From: CAZFPA01 sp964520975
GTDB taxonomy: Bacteria > Bacillota > Negativicutes > Selenomonadales > Selenomonadaceae
Reading direction: 5' to 3'
DNA length: 53,422 bases
Assembly (NCBI GenBank): GCA_964520975.1
Contig: CAZFPA010000010.1
Span: 1 to 53,422, forward strand
The notes beneath the pieces were generated by a model that worked only from the letters and a program-made list of their open reading frames with translations, searched no databases and was not told the origin of the DNA. The translations under genes and the position numbers were made by a program. Of the stretch, positions 17,255-25,968 are shown piece after piece; within the stretch, counting starts at the first letter, position 1, and every line of letters starts with the position of its first letter.

Positions 17255-18172
17255 ATGGGAGAAAAAACAATTAAGGTCCGGGTGCCCGGTACTACAGCAA
17301 ACTGTGGGCCAGGCTTTGATACCCTTGGTGCGGCCTGTACCATATACAATGATCTTTCCCTTACGCTGCTGGCAGAGCCTGGTGTCCATATCGATATTCA
17401 GGGGGAAGGGGCGGGCAATATACCGCTGGATTCCCGTAATATTGTCTGGCGTTCCATCCAGCATCTGCTCAGACGGCTGGATCTCACAGATACCTATCCG
17501 GGCGCACATATCGTGATGGAGAACCATGTGCCGCTTTCCCGCGGGCTTGGCAGCAGCGCGGCCGCTATCGTTGCGGGCCTCAAGGCTGCCAATGTGCTTA
17601 CGGGCAACCGGTTCAGCCGGCGGGAAATCCTGCAGATGGCCACAGATATTGAAGGGCATCCGGATAATGTCGCTCCGGCTATTTTTGGCGGTTTTACCAT
17701 CAGCTCGATGAACAATGGCCGGCCGGAATGTTTTTCGTTTATGCCGAAGATCCCGCTGCAGCTTGTGGTTGCTGTGCCGGAGTTCCCGCTTTCGACGCGG
17801 GCCGCGCGCAGTGTACTGCCGAAGATGGTTCCCATGAAGGATGCGGTCTTTAATGTGAGCCGCACCGCCTTGCTGGTTGCTTCACTTTGCCGTGGCAATA
17901 AGGGATTTTTGCGCCACGCCTTCGATGATGCGCTGCATCAGCCGTATCGTGCAAAACTCATTCCGGGCATGTACGATGTGTTCAAGGCCGCACGGGACGC
18001 CGGAGCGCTGGGCGTCTCCATGAGCGGAGCCGGTCCGTGCCTCATCGCCTTCACGGTTGAAAAGGCCGTGCCGGTAGGCGAAGCGATGGTGGCGGCATTT
18101 GCCAAACGGGAGATTTCCGCTAAATATTTATTGCTGGATATTGCTGAGCGCGGTGTCCATATCATTCACTGA
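17255..18172 (+). CDS. thrB: Homoserine kinase
   Basis: GHMP-family kinase that phosphorylates homoserine for threonine synthesis. The GHMP ATP-binding loop PLSRGLGSSAAAIVAG lies near residue 92, the N-terminus has the VPGTTANCGPGFDTLG signature, and the C-terminal motif is GVSMSGAGPCLIAF. The protein has 305 residues. The start is ATG 17255, with GGGAGAGG upstream. thrC is not in the window, so the threonine branch is incomplete here. Confidence 0.96.
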   Translation: MGEKTIKVRVPGTTANCGPGFDTLGAACTIYNDLSLTLLAEPGVHIDIQGEGAGNIPLDSRNIVWRSIQHLLRRLDLTDTYPGAHIVMENHVPLSRGLGSSAAAIVAGLKAANVLTGNRFSRREILQMATDIEGHPDNVAPAIFGGFTISSMNNGRPECFSFMPKIPLQLVVAVPEFPLSTRAARSVLPKMVPMKDAVFNVSRTALLVASLCRGNKGFLRHAFDDALHQPYRAKLIPGMYDVFKAARDAGALGVSMSGAGPCLIAFTVEKAVPVGEAMVAAFAKREISAKYLLLDIAERGVHIIH

Positions 18173-18214
18173 GTCCTTACACGGGAGAACCGCTGCAGGG
18201 ACTCCCTTTTTGTT
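18171..18214 (+). terminator. Possible terminator after thrB
   Basis: GAGTCC at the thrB stop can pair with GGACTC about 25 bases later, followed by CCTTTTTGTTTT. The stem is short and the loop is large. Confidence 0.5.
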
Positions 18215-18225
18215 TTGGAGGCTCT

Positions 18226-19470
18226 ATGGAAGAAAAAGAATTTGTTGAAAAAATCCGGCAGGCTGGTGGACGGATCTTCATTGTCGGCGGCTGGGTACGC
18301 GACACGCTGCGTGGAGCCGTACCGAAGGATAAGGACTATGTCGTGGTCGGGCTGTCGGCGGAAACATTTCTCCGGCTTTTTCCGGCAGCCCGGCAGGTCG
18401 GTCGGGGCTTCCCGGTCTATCTGCTGCGCATTGACGGGAAATCCTCGGAAATTGCCTTTGCCCGACGGGAACGAAAGACGGGGCCGGGCTACCGGGGCTT
18501 TGCCATTGAGGCTGCGCCTGCCATAACGATTGAAGAGGATCTCTATCGGCGGGATACGACAATGAACAGCATCGCAATGGAATTGCCGGAGCGGCAGCTG
18601 CTGGATCCGTATGGTGGGCGGCTGGCGATTGAGGAGCGGCGCATTGCAGCTGTTTCCGGGCATTTTTGTGAGGACCCGGTACGCGCCTTGCGGGCTGCCC
18701 GCCAGGCGGCTGAGCTTGGCTTTTCCATCACAGATGAGACATTCAGTCTCATGCGGCGCTGTCAGGCGGATCTGCTGCAGGAGCCGCCGGAACGATTGCA
18801 GCAGGAGCTGGAGCGGGCACTGCAGACGGAGCGTCCGTCGGTGTTCTTTCAGGCGCTGGAGCGGGCCGGGCTTTTGACAGTGGCCTTTCCGGAGCTGGCT
18901 GCCCTTGTCGGGCGGCAGCAGCCGGTAGAATTCCATCCCGAGGGTGATGCCTTTGTGCATTCGCTGCTGGTGCTTGATAAGACGGCGGCGCAGACGACGA
19001 ATGCGGCAGCCCGCTTTGCGGCGCTGGTCCACGATCTTGGCAAGGGGACGACGCCGCACTCGATGGAGCCGCATCATTACGGTCATGAAGAGCGTGGATT
19101 GGCGGAGCTTGCGCGATGGAATGCACGCGGACGCCTGCCCAGGCTTTGGGTGCAGTGTGCGGCCCTGGTGATCCGGGAACACATGCGGGCACCCCGGCTG
19201 GCAAAGCCCGGGAAAATTGTTGCGCTGCTGCTGCAGGTGGAGCAGTCGCCGTTGGCTCTGGACGATTTCCTGGCGGTGATCCGTTCGGATCACGGACCGC
19301 TGCCGGCCTATCTGGAGCAGGCGGCGGTGCTTTTGCCGGCATTGCAGGCGGTTTCCGGACGGGATTGTCCGGCGGGGCTTCGTGGCGCCGCCGTGGGGCA
19401 ATGGGTTCGCGAAGCCCAGGTCCGTGTGTGCCAGGCGATTCTGCCACAGCTGGAATCTGCTGGGAAATAA
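18226..19470 (+). CDS. cca: CCA-adding tRNA nucleotidyltransferase with HD domain
   Basis: Adds or repairs the 3'-terminal CCA of tRNAs. The class II nucleotidyltransferase head has VGGWVRD and the catalytic KDKDYVVVG (the Asp-x-Asp metal site). RRDTTMNSIA and EDPVRALRAARQAAELGF belong to the neck. The C-terminal half contains an HD phosphohydrolase motif (LVHDLGKGT) with H and D ligands spread over the next 100 residues. At 414 residues it resembles the E. coli multifunctional type rather than the short Bacillus type. GGAGG precedes ATG 18226. Confidence 0.93.
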   Translation: MEEKEFVEKIRQAGGRIFIVGGWVRDTLRGAVPKDKDYVVVGLSAETFLRLFPAARQVGRGFPVYLLRIDGKSSEIAFARRERKTGPGYRGFAIEAAPAITIEEDLYRRDTTMNSIAMELPERQLLDPYGGRLAIEERRIAAVSGHFCEDPVRALRAARQAAELGFSITDETFSLMRRCQADLLQEPPERLQQELERALQTERPSVFFQALERAGLLTVAFPELAALVGRQQPVEFHPEGDAFVHSLLVLDKTAAQTTNAAARFAALVHDLGKGTTPHSMEPHHYGHEERGLAELARWNARGRLPRLWVQCAALVIREHMRAPRLAKPGKIVALLLQVEQSPLALDDFLAVIRSDHGPLPAYLEQAAVLLPALQAVSGRDCPAGLRGAAVGQWVREAQVRVCQAILPQLESAGK

Positions 19471-19541
19471 AATTAGATATTTTGTCAGCTTTTTGTTATA
19501 ATAATAGTGAAAATTAAAAAAACCTCGAGGGGGTGCCTTAT

Positions 19542-20054
19542 ATGGGTCAGATGATTCCTTATAAATCGGTTATGCCGCAGGTGCATGAAAAAGCACTGAT
19601 TGCGCCAACGGCTGTTCTTGTGGGGGATGTTTCGGTCGGGGAAGGGTCCAGTATCTGGTTTAATACCGTAGTGCGCGGTGATATGGCCAAGGTACATATC
19701 GGTAAGTATACCAATGTACAGGACAATTCCACCATCCATGTGATGGAGGGCCAGGACACGGTCATTGGCGATTACGTGACGATTGGACACAATGCGGTCG
19801 TTCATTGTGCCAAGATTGGCAACAACTGTCTCATAGGCATGGGATCTGTTCTGCTTGGGTATACGGAAATCGGCGATAACTGCGTTATCGGTGCGGATAC
19901 CCTGCTCACGCAGCATCATAAGATTCCTTCGAATTCCCTGGTTTACGGGAACCCGGCCCGCATCATCCGCATACTGCGCGATGATGAGATTGAGGCATTG
20001 CATGAATCCGCCATCAAGACCAATTTGCTGGTACAGGATTATCTGCAAAAATAA
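19542..20054 (+). CDS. Gamma-class carbonic anhydrase family protein (left-handed beta-helix)
   Basis: Hexapeptide-repeat protein of 170 residues in the gamma carbonic anhydrase/YrdA family. Repeated turns such as VSVGEGSSIWFNTVV, IGKYTNVQDNSTIHV and IGDYVTIGHNAVVH form the helix. Three histidines in IHVMEG, IGHNAV and VHCAK are candidates for the inter-subunit zinc site. Many family members lack measurable carbonic anhydrase activity. ATG 19542 has CGAGGGGG about ten bases upstream; GTG 19533 would place the ribosome binding site too close. Confidence 0.9.
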   Translation: MGQMIPYKSVMPQVHEKALIAPTAVLVGDVSVGEGSSIWFNTVVRGDMAKVHIGKYTNVQDNSTIHVMEGQDTVIGDYVTIGHNAVVHCAKIGNNCLIGMGSVLLGYTEIGDNCVIGADTLLTQHHKIPSNSLVYGNPARIIRILRDDEIEALHESAIKTNLLVQDYLQK

Positions 20055-20072
20055 AAAGGAGCTTACAGACTA

Positions 20073-20489
20073 ATGGAGAGAACACTCGTACTTATTAAAC
20101 CAGATGCTTTCAGAAAGCACTATACCGGCGATATCATCAAGCGCTATGAGTCGGAGGGCTTCCATATTCTGGCTATGAAAATGCTCAAAATGACAAAGGA
20201 ACTGGCGGCTAAGCACTATGAAGAGCATATTGGCCGTTCTTATTATGAGGATCTGGAGGGCTTCATGACCTCTGGTCCGATCATCGCTATGGTGCTTGAG
20301 GGTGAGGATGCCATTGCGGCTATCCGTCGCATCAATGGCAAGACGAATCCCAAGGAAGCTGCGGAAGGTACGATCCGGCGGCAGTTTGCCGAAAGCGGTA
20401 GCCGCAACGCGGTGCACGCATCGGACAGCCCGGCGAATGCCGCGCGGGAAATCTCTATTTTCTTTAATGCCACGGAGATTTTTGACTGA
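20073..20489 (+). CDS. ndk: Nucleoside diphosphate kinase
   Basis: Transfers the gamma phosphate between nucleoside tri- and diphosphates through a phosphohistidine. The N-terminus ERTLVLIKPDAF and the active-site segment NAVHASDSP, with the catalytic histidine near residue 115, are diagnostic. The length is 138 residues. AAAAGGAG precedes the ATG at 20073. It lies 18 bases after the beta-helix gene and 21 bases before the adenosyltransferase, consistent with one operon. Confidence 0.97.
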   Translation: MERTLVLIKPDAFRKHYTGDIIKRYESEGFHILAMKMLKMTKELAAKHYEEHIGRSYYEDLEGFMTSGPIIAMVLEGEDAIAAIRRINGKTNPKEAAEGTIRRQFAESGSRNAVHASDSPANAAREISIFFNATEIFD

Positions 20490-20510
20490 TACTGGCAGGA
20501 GGCTTTGCAT

Positions 20511-21008
20511 ATGGGCGTTTACACGAAGACTGGCGATGCCGGGCAGACCGGCCTGTACACCGGGGAGCGGATTGCGAAGGATTCCCTGCGGGTGGAGGCC
20601 TATGGCAGTGTCGATGAAAGCAATGCGGCTCTCGCCATGGCCCGGGCTTTTTGTCAGAAGCAGGAGGTTGTTGACTGGCTCTGCAAGCTGCAGAAGAACA
20701 ACGGACTGCTCATGGCTGATCTTGCGAGCCAGGGAGCAGAGCCGCTCCTGACGATGGAACTGGTGCAGGGGCTGGAGCAGGCCATTGATGCAATGGAGGC
20801 CGGACTTCCACCGCTCACGCATTTTCTTGTGCCGGGGGATACGAGGGGCGGAGCCATGCTCGATATGGCCCGTACACTGGTGCGGCGCGCTGAGCGCCGG
20901 GTTTTGGCCCTGCACCGCGAGGAGCCTGTGGCGGAGGTGGACCGGGTCTATCTGAACCGGTTATCGGATTTCTGCTTCATGCTCATGCGGCTGGAGGAAG
21001 CGTCATAG
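20511..21008 (+). CDS. Cob(I)alamin adenosyltransferase, PduO/MMAB type
   Basis: Converts cob(I)alamin to adenosylcobalamin using ATP. The N-terminal ATP-binding motif is TKTGDAGQTGLYTGER, followed by the VEAYGSVDESNAAL helix; RRAERRVLAL and LNRLSDFCFMLMR near the C-terminus are typical of the PduO-type fold. The protein has 165 residues. AGGAGG lies eight bases before ATG 20511, which rules out the upstream TTG. The neighbours give no clue which B12 enzyme it serves. A strong terminator follows. Confidence 0.92.
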   Translation: MGVYTKTGDAGQTGLYTGERIAKDSLRVEAYGSVDESNAALAMARAFCQKQEVVDWLCKLQKNNGLLMADLASQGAEPLLTMELVQGLEQAIDAMEAGLPPLTHFLVPGDTRGGAMLDMARTLVRRAERRVLALHREEPVAEVDRVYLNRLSDFCFMLMRLEEAS

Positions 21009-21020
21009 ACAGGAAAACAG

Positions 21021-21057
21021 GAAGAGTATCGCGGTAGATACTCTTCTTATTTTTTTG
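21021..21057 (+). terminator. Strong intrinsic terminator
   Basis: GAAGAGTATC, loop GCGGTA, GATACTCTTC (a perfect 10-bp stem), then TTATTTTTTT. Confidence 0.92.
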
Positions 21058-21144
21058 CAAAAATGGATATTTTTACCGGATATAGCAGGAATTACAGTAT
21101 TTTCAGAGAATAAAGAAAACATAAAGTTTTAGGAGGGATCAATA

Positions 21145-23220
21145 ATGAAGGAGTACGATAGCACCAACATACGCAACATCGCCATTGTCGGGCATGGCCG
21201 GTCTGGAAAGACCAGTATCGTGGAGGCCTGCCTCTTTAACACGGGCGCTGTAAAACGCCTGGGCAAAGTCGATGATGGCACGGCAGCAACAGATTACGAG
21301 CCGGAAGAAATTAAGCGCCGACTGAGTATCAGCAGTGCACTGGCCGCCTGCGAATGGCAGGAATACAAGCTCAACTTTATTGATACTCCTGGGTATCCGG
21401 ATTTCATCGGAGAGGTACAGGGAGCCCTGCAGGCCGCCGACAGTGCGCTGGTAGTCATTTCGGCACCGGCAGGCATCGAGGTAGAGACGGAAAAGACCTG
21501 GCAGCTGGCAGAGAACCTGGAGCTGCCGCGTGCCATCTTCATTAATAAGATGGATCGTGAGCATGCGGATTTCTATGGTGTCGTCGAGGAGCTGCGTGTC
21601 CGCTTCGGTACAGGGGTGGTGCCCATCCAGCTTCCTATCGGCAAGGAGGCGGCATTCCAGGGGGTCATTGACCTGCTGGCCATGCACACCCGCATCAAGG
21701 AGCGGGATGAAAATAACTGTATCGTTGTGGATGAGATCCCCGAGTATATGACAGCGGAGGTTGAGGATGCGCGGCAGAAGCTCATTGAGGCTGTGGCGGA
21801 ATTCAATAATGCGCTGCTGGAAAAATATGTAGAAGGGGCAGAAATCGCGGAGGAAGAGGTAGCTGCAGCACTCATCGAGGGCATTCAGGCCGGAAAGATC
21901 TTCCCGGTGCTCTGTGGTTCCGCTGCCCGCAATATCGGCATGCACAAGCTGCTCAATGATGCGGTTGAGTATCTGCCGTCGCCGCTCGATCATGCGATTC
22001 TCGGGACGGACCCGGAGGGCGGAGACATCGTGGAGCGGAAGGCAACGGAGGCCTTTTCGTCGCAGGTGTTCAAGACTATTGTCGACCCGTTTGTCGGCCG
22101 CCTGAGCTTCCTGCGTGTTTTCTCGGGAAATATGAAGCCGGATGCCTCCTATTATAATCCGGGCCGGCAGGCTTCGGAACGTGTGGGCACCATCTTTACG
22201 ATGCAGGGGAAGCATCAGCTGAATCTGCCGATTGCCCATGCGGGCGATATTGTGGCCGCGGCGAAGCTGCAGGGCACAAAAACCGGTGATACCCTCTGTG
22301 ATAAGGCTGCGCCTATCCTTTATGAGGCGATTGAGTACCCGGAATCCATGCTGGCCATGGCCGTGTATGCCAGGAAAAAGGGTGATGAGGACAAGGTCTT
22401 TGCTGCACTGGCGAAGGAGCAGGAAGAGGATCCGACAATCTGTGTCGTAAAGGACAAGGAGACCCGTGAGACGCTGGTGAAGGGCATCGGTGAGGTTCAT
22501 CTGGAGGTCCTGGCTGAAAAGATTCAGCGTAAATTCGGTGTTGAGGCAGCGGTGCGCGAGCCCCGCATTGCCTATCGGGAGACCATCCGCAAGGCCGTCA
22601 AGGCCGAGGGGAAGCATAAGAAGCAAAGCGGCGGGCATGGCCAGTATGGGCATGTATGGCTGGAGATCAGTCCGCAGGCAGCCGGGGAAGGGAACGTCTT
22701 TACAGAGACGATTTTTGGCGGCAGTGTACCGCGGCAATACATTCCCGCTGTGGAAAAGGGCACTGCGGAAACCCTGGCCAACGGCATCATGGCAGGTTAT
22801 CCTGTGGTAGACGTAAAGGTGAATCTATATGATGGTTCCTATCATAGCGTGGATTCCTCTGAGGTGGCCTTTAAGACAGCTACGGCCCTGGCATTGCGCA
22901 AGGGAGTAATGGAGGCATCGCCCGTTCTGCTGGAGCCGATTTGCAATATGACGGTCACGGCACCGGAATACTATATGGGCGATGTGATGGGACGCCTGAA
23001 TTCGAAACGGGCCCATATCATGGGCATGGAAAGCACGGGCAAGGACATGAGCCAGGTGAAGGCGCAGGTGCCGCAGGCGGAGCTTTATAAATACGCTACG
23101 GAGCTGCGGTCTCTTACCCAGGGAAGAGGAAGCTATACGCTGGAGTTTTCCCATTATGAGGAGGTTCCAGTCAAGATGGCGGAGAAGATCATTGCGGAGT
23201 CCAAAGAGAAAAAGGAATAG
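21145..23220 (+). CDS. Elongation factor G-like protein (EF-G paralogue)
   Basis: Translational GTPase of 691 residues with the five-domain EF-G layout. The G1 motif is GHGRSGKTS (residues 16-24), not the AHIDAGKT of canonical EF-G; DTPGYPDF (G3) and NKMDRE (G4) are present. Domain IV contains GGHGQYGHVWLEISP and domain V ends with a FSHYEEVP motif. This combination is typical of the FusA2-type second EF-G of Firmicutes, whose role (translocation under stress, recycling or other) is unsettled. No str operon genes (rpsL, rpsG, tuf) are nearby, which supports a paralogue. AGGAGGG precedes ATG 21145. Confidence 0.9.
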   Translation: MKEYDSTNIRNIAIVGHGRSGKTSIVEACLFNTGAVKRLGKVDDGTAATDYEPEEIKRRLSISSALAACEWQEYKLNFIDTPGYPDFIGEVQGALQAADSALVVISAPAGIEVETEKTWQLAENLELPRAIFINKMDREHADFYGVVEELRVRFGTGVVPIQLPIGKEAAFQGVIDLLAMHTRIKERDENNCIVVDEIPEYMTAEVEDARQKLIEAVAEFNNALLEKYVEGAEIAEEEVAAALIEGIQAGKIFPVLCGSAARNIGMHKLLNDAVEYLPSPLDHAILGTDPEGGDIVERKATEAFSSQVFKTIVDPFVGRLSFLRVFSGNMKPDASYYNPGRQASERVGTIFTMQGKHQLNLPIAHAGDIVAAAKLQGTKTGDTLCDKAAPILYEAIEYPESMLAMAVYARKKGDEDKVFAALAKEQEEDPTICVVKDKETRETLVKGIGEVHLEVLAEKIQRKFGVEAAVREPRIAYRETIRKAVKAEGKHKKQSGGHGQYGHVWLEISPQAAGEGNVFTETIFGGSVPRQYIPAVEKGTAETLANGIMAGYPVVDVKVNLYDGSYHSVDSSEVAFKTATALALRKGVMEASPVLLEPICNMTVTAPEYYMGDVMGRLNSKRAHIMGMESTGKDMSQVKAQVPQAELYKYATELRSLTQGRGSYTLEFSHYEEVPVKMAEKIIAESKEKKE

Positions 23221-23247
23221 CTAATAGGGTGCTTGTACGCTTCTGGG

Positions 23248-23283
23248 GCCGTGGCAGTCTGCAAAAGGACTGCCGCGGCTTTT
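23248..23283 (+). terminator. Intrinsic terminator after the EF-G-like gene
   Basis: GCCGTGGCAGTC pairs with GACTGCCGCGGC (12 bp, one G-U) around TGCAAAAG, followed by TTTT. Confidence 0.8.
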
Positions 23284-23359
23284 GCGGTCTTTGGCGATAA
23301 GCAGGAAAAACATCTTTTATCGCGTATTTATATAGTAAAGGTATGCAGGAGGTGCTATT

Positions 23360-24232
23360 TTGATAAAAAAAGGAATTCTATTGGCCGGAGGTTCGGGAAC
23401 ACGCCTGTACCCGCTCACCAAGGTGGTGAGCAAGCAGCTCATGCCAATTTATGATAAACCCATGGTATATTATCCCTTGAGCACACTGCTGCTGGCGGGT
23501 ATACAGGATGTTCTGGTCATTACGACGCCGCAGGATCAGGAAAGTTTCCAGGCACTTTTGGGAGATGGCAGTCAGTGGGGAATCACCATATCCTATGCTG
23601 TGCAGCCGAGTCCCGATGGATTGGCACAGGCGTTCCTCATCGGTGAGAGTTTCATTGCCGGTGAGGGCTGCGCACTGGTATTGGGTGATAATATCTTTTA
23701 TGGTTCGGATCTGGCATCTGCCATGCAGCGGGCCGCAGCCCATGATGAGGGCGCTACGGTATTTGCCTACTATGTGCGGGATCCGGAGCGCTATGGCGTG
23801 GTGGCCTTCGATGGTGAAGGAAGAGCTACCAGCCTGGAGGAAAAGCCTGCGCAGCCGCAGTCGAATTATGCTGTCACCGGGCTTTATTTTTACGATCGCT
23901 CCATTGTGGATATTGCCAAGGCGGTGCGCCCTTCGCCCCGGGGCGAGCTGGAAATCACCGATGTGAATAAGGCCTATCTGCAGGCAGGCCGCCTGCGGGT
24001 GGAAAAAATGCGCCGGGGCTATGCCTGGCTGGATACCGGGACCCATGAATCCCTGCTGCAGGCGGCTTCCTTTGTACAGACCATCCAGGCCCGGCAGGGC
24101 TTGAAGATCGCCTGCATCGAGGAGATTGCCTATCGTATGGGCTATATTGATGCGGAGCAGGTGCTGCGGCTGGCGCAGCCGCTGAAAAAGAATGATTATG
24201 GCAAGTACCTGGAACAGATCGTGAAGGAATAG
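23360..24232 (+). CDS. rfbA: Glucose-1-phosphate thymidylyltransferase
   Basis: Makes dTDP-glucose from glucose 1-phosphate and dTTP, the entry step to dTDP-6-deoxysugars. The nucleotidyltransferase signature GGSGTRLYPLTKVVSKQLMP is at the N-terminus, with LGDNIFYG and the sugar-contacting EEKPAQPQSNYAVTG further on. The length is 290 residues. The TTG start is supported by AGGAGG eight bases upstream. It begins a three-gene block rfbA-rfbC-rfbB with 12-base and 4-base-overlap junctions. Confidence 0.96.
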   Translation: MIKKGILLAGGSGTRLYPLTKVVSKQLMPIYDKPMVYYPLSTLLLAGIQDVLVITTPQDQESFQALLGDGSQWGITISYAVQPSPDGLAQAFLIGESFIAGEGCALVLGDNIFYGSDLASAMQRAAAHDEGATVFAYYVRDPERYGVVAFDGEGRATSLEEKPAQPQSNYAVTGLYFYDRSIVDIAKAVRPSPRGELEITDVNKAYLQAGRLRVEKMRRGYAWLDTGTHESLLQAASFVQTIQARQGLKIACIEEIAYRMGYIDAEQVLRLAQPLKKNDYGKYLEQIVKE

Positions 24233-24244
24233 GAGAGGAATTTT

Positions 24245-24814
24245 TTGAAGATAACAGAGACAAGGCTGAAGGACGTATATATCATAGAGCCGCAGGTATT
24301 CGGTGACGCACGGGGCTGGTTTATGGAGAGCTGGTCGAAAAAGAAGCTGGATGAAGCGGGCCTGCAGGTGGATTTTCTGCAGGATAACCAGTCCTTTTCG
24401 GCTACCAGGGGCACTCTTCGCGGGCTGCACTATCAATTGAATCCCATGTGCCAGGCGAAGCTTCTGCGCTGTACCCGGGGAGAAATCCTGGACGTGGCGG
24501 TGGATATCCGTCGGGGCTCACCGCAGTACGCTGCGTGGGTGAGCGTAAAGCTGTCAGCGGAAAACAAGAAGCAGCTCTTTATTCCGCGGGGCTTTGCCCA
24601 TGGCTTCATCACGCTTACGGACGATGTCGAGGTACAGTATAAGGCGGATAATTACTATGCACCGGAGTGTGATGGCAATATCCGTTGGGATGACCCGGAA
24701 ATCGGGGTTGACTGGGGCATGGAGCCGGTGATCCTGTCAGATAAGGACCGGACAGCACCCTTGCTGCGGGAACGCACCAACCTGAATTTTGTTTATGAGG
24801 AGATGCGGGGATGA
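24245..24814 (+). CDS. rfbC: dTDP-4-dehydrorhamnose 3,5-epimerase
   Basis: Cupin-fold epimerase acting on dTDP-4-keto-6-deoxyglucose. The motif TLRGLHYQLNP holds the catalytic histidine region; PRGFAHGFITLTDDVEVQYK and IRWDDPEIGVDW are also characteristic. The protein has 189 residues. It starts at TTG 24245 with AGGAGAGG before it, and its last bases (ATGA) overlap rfbB. No rfbD reductase follows, so L-rhamnose completion is not encoded here. Confidence 0.95.
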   Translation: MKITETRLKDVYIIEPQVFGDARGWFMESWSKKKLDEAGLQVDFLQDNQSFSATRGTLRGLHYQLNPMCQAKLLRCTRGEILDVAVDIRRGSPQYAAWVSVKLSAENKKQLFIPRGFAHGFITLTDDVEVQYKADNYYAPECDGNIRWDDPEIGVDWGMEPVILSDKDRTAPLLRERTNLNFVYEEMRG

Positions 24815-25842
24815 AAATCATTGTAACCGGCGGGGCCGGATTCATTGGCGGAAATTTTGTCCACTATATGCTGCGGGAGCATCCGGAGGATCAGATCATC
24901 TGCCTCGATGCGCTGACCTATGCGGGGAACATGGAAACCCTGGCGCCGGTCATGGATAACGCGCAGTTCAAGTTTATCCGGGCGGATATTGCGGATCGGG
25001 AGACTGTCTACCGTATCTTTGCTGAGGAAAAGCCGGCAGTTCTGGTGAATTTCGCGGCGGAAAGCCATGTGGATCGTTCCATCGAGCAGCCGGAAATTTT
25101 CCTGCGGACCAATATCATTGGGACCAGTGTATTGCTTGATGCCTGCCGCAAGTATGGCATTCAGCGGTATCATCAGGTATCGACGGACGAGGTCTATGGG
25201 GACCTGCCGCTGGACCGGCCGGATCTTTTCTTCACGGAGACAACGAATCTGCATACATCGAGTCCGTATTCGGCTTCGAAGGCCTCGGCGGACCTGCTGG
25301 TGCAGGCCTATCATCGGACCTATGGTGTGCCGGTCACGATTTCCCGCTGCTCGAATAATTACGGCCCGTATCATTTTCCGGAAAAGCTCATTCCGCTTAT
25401 GATCGCGAATGCGCTGGCGGATAAGAAACTGCCCGTCTATGGCAGTGGGGAGAATGTGCGCGACTGGCTCTATGTTGAGGACCATTGTATTGCCATCGAT
25501 CGGATCCTGCGTGCGGGACGGGTCGGCGAGGTTTATAATATTGGCGGACATAACGAGCATACGAACCTGGAGGTCGTCAGGACCATTCTGCAGGAGCTCG
25601 GCAAGCCGGAAAGCCTCATTGAGCACGTGACCGACCGCAAGGGCCATGACCGTCGCTATGCCATCGATCCTGCAAAGATCCATGCGGAGCTGGGCTGGGA
25701 GCCGCAGACGAAATTTGCAGATGGCATTCGCAAGACGGTTCGCTGGTATCTTGACAACAAGCCCTGGTGGCAGCACATCCTCAGCGGTGACTACCAGAGC
25801 TATTATGAAAAAATGTATGGCGAACGCGAGATTTTAAGCTGA
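24811..25842 (+). CDS. rfbB: dTDP-glucose 4,6-dehydratase
   Basis: Extended short-chain dehydrogenase making dTDP-4-keto-6-deoxyglucose. The NAD site GGAGFIGGNFVHYML is at residues 7-21. The catalytic tyrosine and lysine are in SPYSASKASADLLV, and VSTDEVYGDLP supplies the Asp-Glu pair used in dehydration. The protein has 343 residues. It overlaps rfbC by four bases. A flagellin gene with its own promoter follows, so the sugar may feed flagellin glycosylation or an O-polysaccharide; the sequence alone does not decide. Confidence 0.96.
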   Translation: MKIIVTGGAGFIGGNFVHYMLREHPEDQIICLDALTYAGNMETLAPVMDNAQFKFIRADIADRETVYRIFAEEKPAVLVNFAAESHVDRSIEQPEIFLRTNIIGTSVLLDACRKYGIQRYHQVSTDEVYGDLPLDRPDLFFTETTNLHTSSPYSASKASADLLVQAYHRTYGVPVTISRCSNNYGPYHFPEKLIPLMIANALADKKLPVYGSGENVRDWLYVEDHCIAIDRILRAGRVGEVYNIGGHNEHTNLEVVRTILQELGKPESLIEHVTDRKGHDRRYAIDPAKIHAELGWEPQTKFADGIRKTVRWYLDNKPWWQHILSGDYQSYYEKMYGEREILS

Positions 25843-25871
25843 ATTCCGGTAAAAGTTGGCAGGGTTCCGCT

Positions 25872-25901
25872 TTGCGTAATCCTGTACAATGGGGTTATAA
25901 T
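25872..25901 (+). promoter_or_regulatory. Sigma-A-like promoter of the flagellin gene
   Basis: TTGCGT at 25872-25877 and TATAAT at 25896-25901, with an 18-base spacer. No good sigma-28 motif (TAAA-N15-GCCGATAA) was found upstream. Confidence 0.65.
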
Positions 25902-25968
25902 ATTATCAGCAGGCTGAAAAGGGATTTTGACCTGTAGGATACGCATAGCATCACAGGGAGGGGTTCAG

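Noticed and set aside
15790..17349. 519-codon minus-strand frame over hom.
   Set aside because: It mirrors the homoserine dehydrogenase codons and its translation has no family features, while hom on the plus strand is unmistakable.
21139..22737. 532-codon minus-strand frame over the EF-G-like gene.
   Set aside because: Shadow of a conserved translational GTPase; no domain and no upstream signals.
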